Below are positions 30,843 to 40,518 of a stretch of DNA of 64,000 nt, piece after piece. The stretch's first letter is position 1, and every line of letters begins with the position of its first letter. A program made the position numbers and the translations under genes. The notes below the pieces were generated by a model. The model searched no databases and was not told the DNA's origin. It worked only from the letters and a program-made list of their open reading frames with translations. Source of the stretch: Streptomyces tendae (GTDB lineage: Bacteria > Actinomycetota > Actinomycetes > Streptomycetales > Streptomycetaceae); NCBI RefSeq assembly GCF_014650435.1, contig NZ_BMUY01000006.1, forward strand, positions 124,001 through 188,000. Reading direction: 5' to 3'.

Positions 30843-30882
30843 CACCGTGCAATGCCCGACCCGCGCACACGTGACACCGTGC
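30839..30882. promoter_or_regulatory. Direct repeats upstream of the second nitrilase gene
   Basis: GTGACACCGTGC occurs at 30839-30850 and again at 30871-30882, 32 bp apart (three helical turns, same face). A related GACACCGCGC lies at 26921 ahead of the first nitrilase. They are candidate regulator (PucR) sites; the link is inference. Confidence 0.4.
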
Positions 30883-30956
30883 CACTCATTCCGGCCGGCC
30901 GCCGTCCCTAGTCTCGCCGTACACCGAGCGCCACACCGAGCGAGTGGAGGCCGAAG

Positions 30957-31799
30957 ATGAGCCGAGTGATCCGAGCCGCGCTCTTCCAGACCGCCTGGAC
31001 CGGCGACAAGGAATCGATGATCCAGGTCCACGAGCAGGCGGTGCGCGACGCCGCCGCCCAGGGCGCACAGGTCATGTGCTTCCAGGAGCTGTTCTACGGA
31101 CCGTACTTCTGCCAGGTCCAGGACCCGGAGTTCTACGCCTACGCCGAGAGCATCCCGGACGGGCCGATCGTCGAGCGCTTCCAGCGGCTCGCCCGCGAGC
31201 ACGGCATCGTCCTGGTGCTCCCCATGTACGAGGAGGAGCAGCCCGGCGTCCTCTACAACACCGCCGCCGTCATCGACGCCGACGGCTCCTACCTCGGCAA
31301 GTACCGCAAGACCCACATCCCCCAGGTGCGGGGCTTCTGGGAGAAGTTCTACTTCCGCCCCGGGAACAGCGGCTGGCCGGTCTTCGACACCGCCGTCGGC
31401 AAGGTCGGCGTCTACATCTGCTACGACCGGCACTTCCCCGAGGGCTGGCGCGCCCTGGGCCTCGAAGGCGCCGAGATCGTCTTCAACCCGTCGGCCACCT
31501 CGCGCGGCCTGTCCGGCTACCTGTGGCAGCTGGAGCAGCCGGCCGCCGCCGTCGCCAACGAGTACTTCGTCGGCGCCATCAACCGCGTCGGCGTCGAGGA
31601 GTACGGCGACAACGACTTCTACGGCACCTCGTACTTCGTCGACCCCGAGGCCCAGTTCGTCGGCGAGGTCGCGAGCGACAAGGAGACCGAACTCGTCGTC
31701 CGCGACCTCGACATGGCCAAGCTGCGCGAGGTCCGCGACCGCTGGCAGTTCTACCGCGACCGCGCGCCGGGCGCGTACTCCCCGCTGACCGCGCCCTGA
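30957..31799 (+). CDS. Nitrilase-family amidohydrolase (beta-ureidopropionase-like), copy 2
   Basis: A 280-residue paralogue of the protein at 27039, with the same spacing of catalytic residues: Glu44 (FQELF), Lys118 (YRKTHIP) and Cys155 (YICYDRHFPEGW). The C-terminal half is nearly identical to copy 1 (NRVGVEEYGDNDFYGTSYFV), while the region around residues 60-100 differs more (PDGPIVERFQRLAREHGIV), where substrate choice may lie. ATG 30957 follows GTGGAGGCCGAAG. It is 34 bp ahead of the dihydropyrimidinase gene, which makes it the direct next enzyme of the pathway. The two copies may split the N-carbamoyl-beta-alanine (uracil) and N-carbamoyl-beta-aminoisobutyrate (thymine) steps. Confidence 0.92.
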   Translation: MSRVIRAALFQTAWTGDKESMIQVHEQAVRDAAAQGAQVMCFQELFYGPYFCQVQDPEFYAYAESIPDGPIVERFQRLAREHGIVLVLPMYEEEQPGVLYNTAAVIDADGSYLGKYRKTHIPQVRGFWEKFYFRPGNSGWPVFDTAVGKVGVYICYDRHFPEGWRALGLEGAEIVFNPSATSRGLSGYLWQLEQPAAAVANEYFVGAINRVGVEEYGDNDFYGTSYFVDPEAQFVGEVASDKETELVVRDLDMAKLREVRDRWQFYRDRAPGAYSPLTAP

Positions 31800-31833
31800 T
31801 CCGCCGGCGCCCCCGACAGGAGGGAACAGCAGC

Positions 31834-33237
31834 ATGAGCAGCCGTACCGTCATTCGCGGCGGCCTCGTCGTCACCGCGTCCGACGAGATCCACGCCGACG
31901 TCCTGATCGAGGACGGCCGCGTCGCCGCCCTCGCCGCGACCGGCACCCCGGCGGCCGAGGCGTTCACCGCCGAGCGGGTGATGGACGCGAGCGGCAAGTA
32001 CGTCATCCCTGGCGGCGTCGACGGGCACACCCACATGGAGATGCCCTTCGGCGGCACCTACGCCGCCGACACCTTCGAGACCGGCACCCGCGCCGCCGCC
32101 TGGGGCGGTACGACCACGATCGTGGACTTCGCCATCCAGAGCGTCGGGCACTCCCTGCGCTCGGGCCTGGACGCCTGGCACGCCAAGGCCGAGGGCAACT
32201 GCGCGATCGACTACGCCTTCCACATGATCGTCTCCGACGTGAACCAGAAGACGCTCAAGGAGATGGACCTGCTGGTGGAGGAGGGCGTGACCTCCTTCAA
32301 GCAGTTCATGGCCTACCCCGGCGTCTTCTACTCCGACGACGGCCAGATCCTGCGCGCCATGCAGCGCGCCGCCGAGAACGGCGGCCTGATCATGATGCAC
32401 GCCGAGAACGGCATCGCCATCGACGTCCTGGTCGAACAGGCCCTCGCCCGCGGGGAGACCGACCCCCGCTTCCACGGCGAGGTCCGCAAGGCACTCCTGG
32501 AGGCGGAGGCCACCCACCGCGCCATCCGGCTCGCCCAGGTCGCCGGCGCGCCGCTGTACGTCGTGCACGTCTCCGCGACGGAGGCGGTCGCCGAACTGAC
32601 CCGGGCCCGCGACGAGGGCCTGCCCGTCTTCGGCGAGACCTGCCCCCAGTACCTGTTCCTGTCCACCGACAACCTCGCCGAGCCCGACTTCGAGGGCGCC
32701 AAGTACGTGTGCAGCACCCCGCTCAGGCCCAGGGAGCACCAGGCGGCCCTCTGGCGCGGCCTGCGCACCAACGACCTCCAGGTGGTCTCCACCGACCACT
32801 GCCCCTTCTGCTTCAGCGGGCAGAAGGAGCTGGGCCGCGGCGACTTCTCCAAGATCCCCAACGGGATGCCGGGCGTCGAGAACCGCATGGACCTGCTCCA
32901 CCAGGCCGTCGTCGACGGGCACATCAGCCGCCGCCGCTGGATCGAGATCGCCTGCGCCACCCCCGCCCGGATGTTCGGCCTGTACCCGAAGAAGGGCACC
33001 ATCGCGCCCGGCGCGGACGCCGACATCGTCGTCTACGACCCGGACGCCGAGCAGGTGATCTCCGCCGAGACCCACCACATGAACGTCGACTACTCGGCGT
33101 ACGAGGGCCGGCGGATCACCGGCCGCGTGGAGACCGTGCTCTCGCGCGGCGAACCGGTCGTCACCGAGCGGGAGTACACCGGGCGCAAGGGCCACGGCGT
33201 CTACACCCCGCGCGCCACCTGTCAGTACCTGAACTAG
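31834..33237 (+). CDS. hydA: Dihydropyrimidinase / D-hydantoinase
   Basis: A 467-residue amidohydrolase that opens the ring of 5,6-dihydrouracil or dihydrothymine (and hydantoins). The two-metal site is complete: His65 and His67 in GGVDGHTHMEMPFGG, the carboxylated Lys156 in SFKQFMAYPG, His in MMHAENG and VVHVSA, and Asp in VSTDHCPF. Length is normal. GGAGGGAACAGCAGC precedes ATG 31834. It sits between nitrilase copy 2 and the LLM oxidoreductase, with tight spacing throughout, so one transcript is likely. Confidence 0.95.
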   Translation: MSSRTVIRGGLVVTASDEIHADVLIEDGRVAALAATGTPAAEAFTAERVMDASGKYVIPGGVDGHTHMEMPFGGTYAADTFETGTRAAAWGGTTTIVDFAIQSVGHSLRSGLDAWHAKAEGNCAIDYAFHMIVSDVNQKTLKEMDLLVEEGVTSFKQFMAYPGVFYSDDGQILRAMQRAAENGGLIMMHAENGIAIDVLVEQALARGETDPRFHGEVRKALLEAEATHRAIRLAQVAGAPLYVVHVSATEAVAELTRARDEGLPVFGETCPQYLFLSTDNLAEPDFEGAKYVCSTPLRPREHQAALWRGLRTNDLQVVSTDHCPFCFSGQKELGRGDFSKIPNGMPGVENRMDLLHQAVVDGHISRRRWIEIACATPARMFGLYPKKGTIAPGADADIVVYDPDAEQVISAETHHMNVDYSAYEGRRITGRVETVLSRGEPVVTEREYTGRKGHGVYTPRATCQYLN

Positions 33238-33248
33238 GAGCGGTGCCC

Positions 33249-34271
33249 ATGGACTTCGGACTCGTCCTGCAGACCGACCCGCCGGCCTCCCGCGTCGTGG
33301 AGCTGATGCAACGCGCCGAGCGCAACGGCTTCAGCCACGGCTGGACCTTCGACTCCGCCGTGCTCTGGCAGGAACCGTTCGTGATCTACAGCCAGGTCCT
33401 GTCCCACACCAGCACGCTGAAGATCGGCCCGATGGTCACCAACCCGGGCACCCGCACCTGGGAGGTGACCGCCTCCACCTTCGCCACCCTGAACGACATG
33501 TTCGGCAACCGCACCGTCTGCGGCATCGGCCGCGGCGACTCCGCGATGCGCGTCGCGGGACGCAGGCCCAACACCCTCGCCCGCATAAGCGAAGCCATCA
33601 AGGTCATCCGCGCGCTGGGCAGGGGAGAGGAGGCCGACCTCGGCGGCGGCACCGTCGTCCGGTTCCCCTGGATCAAGCCCGGCGCCGAAGTCCCCGTGTG
33701 GATGGCCGCCTACGGCCCCAAGGCCCTGAAGATGACCGGCGAGGAGGCCGACGGCTTCATCCTCCAGCTCGCCGACCTCTACCTCACCGAGTACATGGTC
33801 AAGGCCGTCCGGGACGCCGCCGAGGCCGCCGGACGCGACCCCTCCGAGGTGACGATCTGCGTCGCCGCCCCCGCCTACGTCACCGCCGACGACTCGCCCG
33901 AGGCCCTCGCCCACGCACGCGAGCAGTGCCGCTGGTTCGGCGGCATGGTCGGCAACCACGTGGCCGACCTGGTCGCCAAGTACGGCGCCCACACCGGTGC
34001 CGTCCCCGACGAACTCACCGACTACATCAAGGCCCGCGAGGGCTACGACTACGCCCACCACGGGCGCAGCGGCAACCCGGACACCCAGTTCGTGCCGGAC
34101 GAGATCGTCGACCGGTTCTGCCTGATCGGACCGGTCGAGAAGCACATCGAGAAGCTGACCGCCCTGCGCGCCCTCGGCGTCGACCAGTTCGCGCTCTACG
34201 ACATGCACGACGCACAGGAAGCCGTGATCGACACCTACGGCACGCGGATCATCCCGGCCGTCAACGCCTGA
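33249..34271 (+). CDS. LLM-class F420-dependent oxidoreductase
   Basis: A 340-residue bacterial-luciferase-like TIM barrel (MDFGLVLQTDPPASRVVELM, GFSHGWTFDS, TLKIGPMVTNPGTR, VCGIGRGDSAMRVAGR). It resembles the subfamily I know as TIGR03842, related to methylene-tetrahydromethanopterin reductase and often found with dihydropyrimidinase genes. The cofactor is probably F420. The ATG at 33249 is 11 bp after the dihydropyrimidinase stop, with AGGAG across the gap. A role in the reductive first step, or in handling the semialdehyde, is possible but not shown. Confidence 0.88.
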   Translation: MDFGLVLQTDPPASRVVELMQRAERNGFSHGWTFDSAVLWQEPFVIYSQVLSHTSTLKIGPMVTNPGTRTWEVTASTFATLNDMFGNRTVCGIGRGDSAMRVAGRRPNTLARISEAIKVIRALGRGEEADLGGGTVVRFPWIKPGAEVPVWMAAYGPKALKMTGEEADGFILQLADLYLTEYMVKAVRDAAEAAGRDPSEVTICVAAPAYVTADDSPEALAHAREQCRWFGGMVGNHVADLVAKYGAHTGAVPDELTDYIKAREGYDYAHHGRSGNPDTQFVPDEIVDRFCLIGPVEKHIEKLTALRALGVDQFALYDMHDAQEAVIDTYGTRIIPAVNA

Positions 34272-34276
34272 CCTCC

Positions 34277-34300
34277 CCCCTCTCCCCCTCGGGAGAGGGG
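34277..34300. terminator. Stem-loop between the LLM gene and the permease gene
   Basis: CCCCTCTCCC, loop CCTC, GGGAGAGGGG: a perfect 10-bp stem directly after the LLM stop. It can end the enzyme transcript or act as an attenuator before the permease gene. Confidence 0.7.
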
Positions 34301-34376
34301 CCCAGGGCGCACCCGCGCACCCCCCTCGGCACCGCCCGCACGGCCTCTCCCTCCCCAGCCCATGATTGGCCTGCCC

Positions 34377-35920
<1,544 letters not shown>

Positions 35921-35930
<10 letters not shown>

Positions 35931-36583
35931 CCGTCCTGCAAGGCGGCCACTGCCTCCTTGGCCGCCTTGATGGCGCCCTTGTTGATCTCGGTCGTGCCGG
36001 GGGCCTTCTTCGACTCGAAGTCGCTGCCGTTGTACGTGATCATCACCAGGGCGTTGGCCGCGCGGACCAGGACGGTGCCCTCCCGGGTCTGCTGCTTGTC
36101 CTCGGTGGTGAGGTTGACGACGGAGTAGGCGCTGTCGCCGAGGCCCGGGACGTCGCCGCCGCCGCTGCGGTCGGCGACCCGTTCCTTGTACGACTTCTGC
36201 GCCGCCCCGTCCGTCTCCATCACCTCGAAGGAGACGTCGAGCCAGCGGTAGTCGTAGCCCTTGAGCGCGTTCCAGGAACAGGTGCGGCGCACCTCGGTGT
36301 CCGTGGACGGGATCTCCTTGCCGGCCGCCTTGGCGCCCGGCACCAGCGAGGTGACCGTCTTCCCGGCCAGGGCCCCGCACGGTGCCGGGGCGGTGGCGTA
36401 GGTCTTCGTCGCCGCCTGGGTCGCCGGTGCGGACGCCGATCTGTTCGTGGTGTCGGGCGGCGTCTTGTCCTTCGCGGCCGGTGACGTGTCCGGCCCGGAC
36501 GACAGCGCCCAGCCCGCCGTGGCGAGCACGGCGACCGGCGCCAGACGGGCGGTCAGGGCGAGCGGCAGAGGAAGAGAACGCAC
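35921..36583 (-). CDS. Secreted protein, DUF3558-like
   Basis: A 220-residue exported protein. The signal peptide is LPLALTARLAPVAVLATAGWA; no lipobox Cys follows, so it is released or anchored by its uncleaved helix. A low-complexity linker (residues 30-60, Ala/Thr/Pro) precedes a globular part with two Cys (PAPCGALAGKTVTSLVPG and VRRTCSWNALKG) that could form a disulfide, then DVPGLGDSAYSVV and VLVRAANALVMITYNGSD. This pattern recalls DUF3558 exported proteins of actinobacteria. Function is unknown. GTG 36583 is the start. Confidence 0.75.
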
Positions 36584-36717
36584 GGCGCACTTCTCGTGGG
36601 GGACGGTGCGGAGGGTGCCCGCACTGCGGACGGGACGCCAGTGTCACACGAGTCCCCGTGGGGCGGAAGGGCGAACTCGGTCCGTGGCCGCGCGGTGACG
36701 CAGACGTACGGGCGCCG

Positions 36718-37545
36718 TCAGGGCCGTACGGCCGTCACCAGCCACACGCCGGCCCGCATCCGCACCCCGGTGTCGGTGGCGTGGGGGAGCAGTGCCGCCT
36801 CCAGTTCGGCGAGCCGGCCGGCGGGCAGCGGGCGGCCCGGGTAGCGCGACAGCAGGAAGTCGACGGCGTCCCGGACGTCACGGCCCCACACCGCCTCCAC
36901 GGTGACCGGGACCACCGCCACCTCCCGGTACCCGGCCTCGGCGAGGATCGCGCGGACGCGCTCCGGATCGGACAGCGAGGCCATCGCGGACTGCGCGGCG
37001 AGCGCCTGTGGACCGGGCTCCTCGTCGACGAGGCGGGCGAACAGGCCCAGCGCGCGGGCCTCTTCCGAGTGCTCCCCGGGCGGCTGCGGGCACACGAAGG
37101 CGAGCCGGCCGCCCGGCCGCAGGGCCCGCGCCAGATTGCGGAAGGCGGCCGTGTGGTCCGCGAAGAACATCACGCCGCCCCGGCTGACGACCACGTCGTA
37201 GCCCTCCGCCGGGAACGGGTGCACCTGGGCGTCGGCGCACTCGTACGCCGCGTTCGCGACGCCCTCGGCGGCGGTGCTCGCGCGGGCCCGCTCCAGCAGC
37301 GGCGCGGAGATGTCGACACCGACCGCGTGCCCGGGGGCGGCTAGCCCGGCCGCGATGCGGGTCGTCGCGCCGGCTCCGCAGCCGACGTCGAGGACGCGGT
37401 CGCCGGGAGCGACGGCCGCCGCGTCGAACAGGGCGTCGTTCACCCCGGCCAGCATCGCGTCGTAGCGGGCCTGGTGGGCGGCCCAGTGGGCGCCGACGGG
37501 GCCGTTCCAGACCTCGGCCTGGCGGGGGTTGACGACGAGGTTCAT
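36718..37545 (-). CDS. Class I SAM-dependent methyltransferase
   Basis: A 275-residue methyltransferase with motif I VLDVGCGAGATTRIA, post-I acidic GVDISAPLLERAR, motif II YDVVVSRGGVMFFADH and motif III ALRPGGRLAFV. The long N-terminal helix (QAEVWNGPVGAHWAAHQARY) is typical of Methyltransf_11/25 enzymes of small-molecule type. ATG 37545 overlaps the stop of the upstream CMD gene by 4 nt (ATGA), so the two are co-translated. The acceptor substrate is unknown. Confidence 0.9.
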   Translation of the reverse strand: MNLVVNPRQAEVWNGPVGAHWAAHQARYDAMLAGVNDALFDAAAVAPGDRVLDVGCGAGATTRIAAGLAAPGHAVGVDISAPLLERARASTAAEGVANAAYECADAQVHPFPAEGYDVVVSRGGVMFFADHTAAFRNLARALRPGGRLAFVCPQPPGEHSEEARALGLFARLVDEEPGPQALAAQSAMASLSDPERVRAILAEAGYREVAVVPVTVEAVWGRDVRDAVDFLLSRYPGRPLPAGRLAELEAALLPHATDTGVRMRAGVWLVTAVRP

Positions 37546-38555
37546 GAGGTCTCCCGAGTGGTGGGGCGAGCGGCCGGGGCCGTCAGGGCGGTCTCGATGC
37601 GGTCCACCGCGGCGAACGCGCCGTACGCGACGAGGTGGACCAGGCAGTGGTCGGTGTGCTCGGGCCGGCGCCACGCCGCCACGTCCGCGTCCGTGATCCG
37701 GTACGGCGCGAGCGCGGTCAGCAGCGCCAGCCGTGCGCCGGGCCGCTCCCGCCGGTCGGGGAAGGGGTCCGGGGTGAGCGGCGGGTGCGAGCCGTCCCAG
37801 TCGCGCAGCGTGGCCCGCACCAGGTCCTGGTCGTCGGCGTCGAGGAGGCCGGCGCCCATCGGGGCGGTGGCGCTCAGCGCCGCGTACGCCGGGCCGACCG
37901 GAGTCCCCGCCGCCCACGCCGGTCCCCGGCCGGGGTCGTCCAGCAGGGGCAGGGAGGCGCCGGGCACGGGGGTGCGGCGCACGGTGCGCGACAGCGAACG
38001 GCCCGCCAGGCTCCGCACCGGACGCAGTCGCTGCGCGTCGGCCGGCAGCAGGTTCTCGGTCACCAGGGACGACACGACGCGGTTGATGAAGTGGAAGGCC
38101 AGCACGGTGCCGAGATAGCCGGGGGCCTCCTCGGGCGGGAAGGGATACGGCTCCCGCGCGGCGCCCGGGACCCGGGTGCGCCGTGCCCAGTCGAGCACGC
38201 GCGCGTGCCGCTCGTCCGCCGGCTCCCGCCCCCGGGCCAGCCGCTCGGCCAGGGCGTGGTCGCCGGTGGCGTGCAGCAGCATGGTGTGCGCATCCACGCA
38301 GAACCGGCACTTGTTGGCCTGCGACACCCCGAAGGCGGCGACCTCCTTGCCGGTGCGGTCGCCCGGCCCGGCGAGCAGGGACTCACGCATCAGCGCCCAG
38401 GCCGGGGCGACGAGCGCGGGGGCCGAGGACAGGACCACGAACGGGGCGGGTTCGGGGATGCCGAAGTCCCGCGCGGCCTGTGCGTAGACCTCGGCGACGC
38501 GTCCGGTGGCCGCCTTCGGCGGCAGCGGTTCGGTGTGACGGAAAGGTGTGGGCAT
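37542..38555 (-). CDS. Carboxymuconolactone decarboxylase / AhpD-like protein
   Basis: A 337-residue protein with the AhpD redox motif CRFCVDAH (CxxCxxxH) near residue 95, in the helix ASQ-ANKCRFCVDAHTMLL. CMD/AhpD proteins use this Cys pair and His for peroxide-linked disulfide exchange, or are lactone decarboxylases. It is roughly twice the size of a single domain; a second all-helical half (about 190-330) lacks a second CxxC. ATG 38555 starts MPTPFRHTEPLPP. It is the first gene of an operon with the methyltransferase and is divergent from the kinase/regulator pair. Confidence 0.88.
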   Translation of the reverse strand: MPTPFRHTEPLPPKAATGRVAEVYAQAARDFGIPEPAPFVVLSSAPALVAPAWALMRESLLAGPGDRTGKEVAAFGVSQANKCRFCVDAHTMLLHATGDHALAERLARGREPADERHARVLDWARRTRVPGAAREPYPFPPEEAPGYLGTVLAFHFINRVVSSLVTENLLPADAQRLRPVRSLAGRSLSRTVRRTPVPGASLPLLDDPGRGPAWAAGTPVGPAYAALSATAPMGAGLLDADDQDLVRATLRDWDGSHPPLTPDPFPDRRERPGARLALLTALAPYRITDADVAAWRRPEHTDHCLVHLVAYGAFAAVDRIETALTAPAARPTTRETS

Positions 38556-38644
38556 GGACAGCAGCCTGCGCCGTGGGAGCGTGCGGCGTCGTCGTACGGC
38601 CGGATGCGATCGGCGCTGCGCCACCGGTGCCCGGTCGGGCGGCC

Positions 38645-38666
38645 GACTACTCCGCCGGGAGTAGTC
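38645..38666. promoter_or_regulatory. Perfect inverted repeat between the CMD operon and the kinase gene
   Basis: GACTACTCC-GCCG-GGAGTAGTC, two perfect 9-bp arms, lies 57 bp before the kinase start and 90 bp before the CMD start. TAGGGT at 38711-38716 just before ATG 38723 looks like a -10 box for a leaderless mRNA. The repeat is a good candidate site for the response regulator at 39844. Confidence 0.6.
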
Positions 38667-38722
38667 CGAACGTTGTCCACAGGGCCGACGCGGCGGCCCG
38701 CCGGGACGCATAGGGTGCCGCC

Positions 38723-39847
38723 ATGAGTGGGCGTCGGATCGATCGCGAACGGCTCGCCGACCTGGTCCTCGCGACCGTGGTCGGCGCGCTCGGCACGGCG
38801 GTCGCCGCGTTCGACGACGGCACCACGGCACTCGACCACGTGCTCGTCGTCCTCGCCTCCGCGGCGCTCGCCTTCCACCGCACCGCCCCGCGCGCGGTGC
38901 TGGCCGTCGCCACCGTCCTCGGCACGGCGTACGTCGTGCACGCGCACCCCGGCCCGCTGTCCGCGCTGCCCGTCCTGGGCGCCGTGCACACCGCGGCCCG
39001 GGTCGGCCACCGGGCCGTCGCGGCGGCCGGCAGCGCCGTGTTCCTGGCCGGCTACGTGGCCACCGGTCCCGGCACGCAGAACGCGGCCGAGCGGGCCGGA
39101 CTGCTCGCCGGCTGGTTCCTGTGCGCCGTGGTGACCGGCCTCGCCGACCGGAACTGGCAGGCGTACCTGCGCCAGACCGAACAGCGCGCCCTGGAGGCGG
39201 AGCGCACCAGGGAGGAGGCGGCCCTGCGCCGCGCGGGGGAGGAACGGCTGCGGATCGCCCGCGAGTTGCACGACTCGCTGACGCACAGCATCTCCATCGT
39301 CAAGCTCCAGGCGGGCGTCGCCGTCCACCTGGCGCGCAAACGCGGCGACGAGGTGCCGCCCGCGCTGCTCGCCATCCAGGAGGCGAGCGGCGAGGCGATG
39401 CGCGAGCTGCGCTCCGCCCTCCAGGTGCTGCGCGCCGACGAACCCGCCGGCACCCCTGCCCTGCTCGTCGAGCGGGCCCGCGCGGCCGGCCTCGCCGTCG
39501 ACCTGACCGTCACCGGGGACGAGCGCCCGCTGCCCCGGGCACTCGACCGCGCCGCCTACCGCATCGTGCAGGAGGCCCTCACCAACGCGGCCCGACACGC
39601 CGGACCTGCGAAGGTGCGGGTCCGCATCGACTACGGCACGCCGAACACGCGGGACTCCACGAGGGAGTTGACCATAGAGGTGGACGACGACGGAGCCGCC
39701 GATCCGGCCCGGCCGCCGGTTTCGGGCACCGGCCTGACCGGCATGCACGAACGGGTGAGCGCACTCGGCGGCACCCTGCGCGCCGCCCCGCGCGCGGAGG
39801 GCGGCTTCTCGGTGCGCGCACGTCTCCCGCTGGGCGAGACGGCATGA
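38723..39847 (+). CDS. NarL-type sensor histidine kinase
   Basis: A 374-residue kinase with an N-terminal block of four to five membrane helices (about 10-140) and little extracellular sequence, so it probably senses a membrane signal. HisKA_3 follows: ERLRIARELHDSLTHSISIV with phosphoacceptor His183. The HATPase domain has N-box EALTNAARHAG and G-box GTGLTGMHERVSALGG. The start is leaderless-like. Its TGA overlaps the ATG of the response regulator (ATGA). Confidence 0.93.
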   Translation: MSGRRIDRERLADLVLATVVGALGTAVAAFDDGTTALDHVLVVLASAALAFHRTAPRAVLAVATVLGTAYVVHAHPGPLSALPVLGAVHTAARVGHRAVAAAGSAVFLAGYVATGPGTQNAAERAGLLAGWFLCAVVTGLADRNWQAYLRQTEQRALEAERTREEAALRRAGEERLRIARELHDSLTHSISIVKLQAGVAVHLARKRGDEVPPALLAIQEASGEAMRELRSALQVLRADEPAGTPALLVERARAAGLAVDLTVTGDERPLPRALDRAAYRIVQEALTNAARHAGPAKVRVRIDYGTPNTRDSTRELTIEVDDDGAADPARPPVSGTGLTGMHERVSALGGTLRAAPRAEGGFSVRARLPLGETA

Positions 39848-40518
39848 GCGGCGTCGTCCGGGTCGCGCTCGTCGACGACCAGGCACTGATGCGGGCCGGT
39901 TTCCGGGCGCTGCTCGACGCCGAGGACGGCATCGAGGTGGTCGGCGAGGCCGCCGACGGGGAAGAGGGCGTGGCGCTGGTGCGGGCCCAGGTGCCCGACG
40001 TGGCGCTGGTCGACGTGCAGATGCCGGTGATGTCGGGCATCGAGGCGACCCGCCGGATCGCCGCCGACCCGGCCCTCGCCGCCGTACGCGTCGTCATCCT
40101 CACCAACTACGGACTGGACGAGTACGTCTTCGAGGCGCTGCGGGCCGGGGCGAGCGGCTTCCTCCTCAAGGACACCGAGCCCGCCGACCTGCTCCAGGCC
40201 ATCGACGTGGTGGCGCACGGCGAGGCGCTGCTCTCCCCGTCGGTCACCCGCACGCTGATCGGCGAGTTCGTCGCCCGGCCCCCGGACCGGACCACCGCGC
40301 CCGGCCTGGACTCCCTCACCCGCCGGGAACGCGAGGTCACCGCGCTCGCCGCGCGCGGCCTGAGCAACGAGGAGATCGCCGCCCACATGGTGATCAGCCC
40401 GCTGACCGCCAAGACGCACATCAGCCGCGCGATGACCAAGCTGGGCGCCCGCGACCGCGCCCAACTCGTGGTCTTCGCCTACGAGTCGGGCCTGGTCGCG
40501 GTGCGCCGCGGAACCTAG
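39844..40518 (+). CDS. NarL/FixJ-family response regulator
   Basis: A 224-residue regulator with a receiver domain (VRVALVDDQALMRAGFRALL, phospho-Asp57 in VALVDVQMP, Lys in GFLLKDTEP) and a C-terminal LuxR-type HTH (LTRREREVTALAARGLSNEE, SPLTAKTHISRAMTKLGARD). It is translationally coupled to the kinase at 38723. Likely targets are its own promoter and the divergent CMD/methyltransferase operon. Its stop overlaps the convergent lipoate ligase stop by 4 nt. Confidence 0.94.
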   Translation: MSGVVRVALVDDQALMRAGFRALLDAEDGIEVVGEAADGEEGVALVRAQVPDVALVDVQMPVMSGIEATRRIAADPALAAVRVVILTNYGLDEYVFEALRAGASGFLLKDTEPADLLQAIDVVAHGEALLSPSVTRTLIGEFVARPPDRTTAPGLDSLTRREREVTALAARGLSNEEIAAHMVISPLTAKTHISRAMTKLGARDRAQLVVFAYESGLVAVRRGT

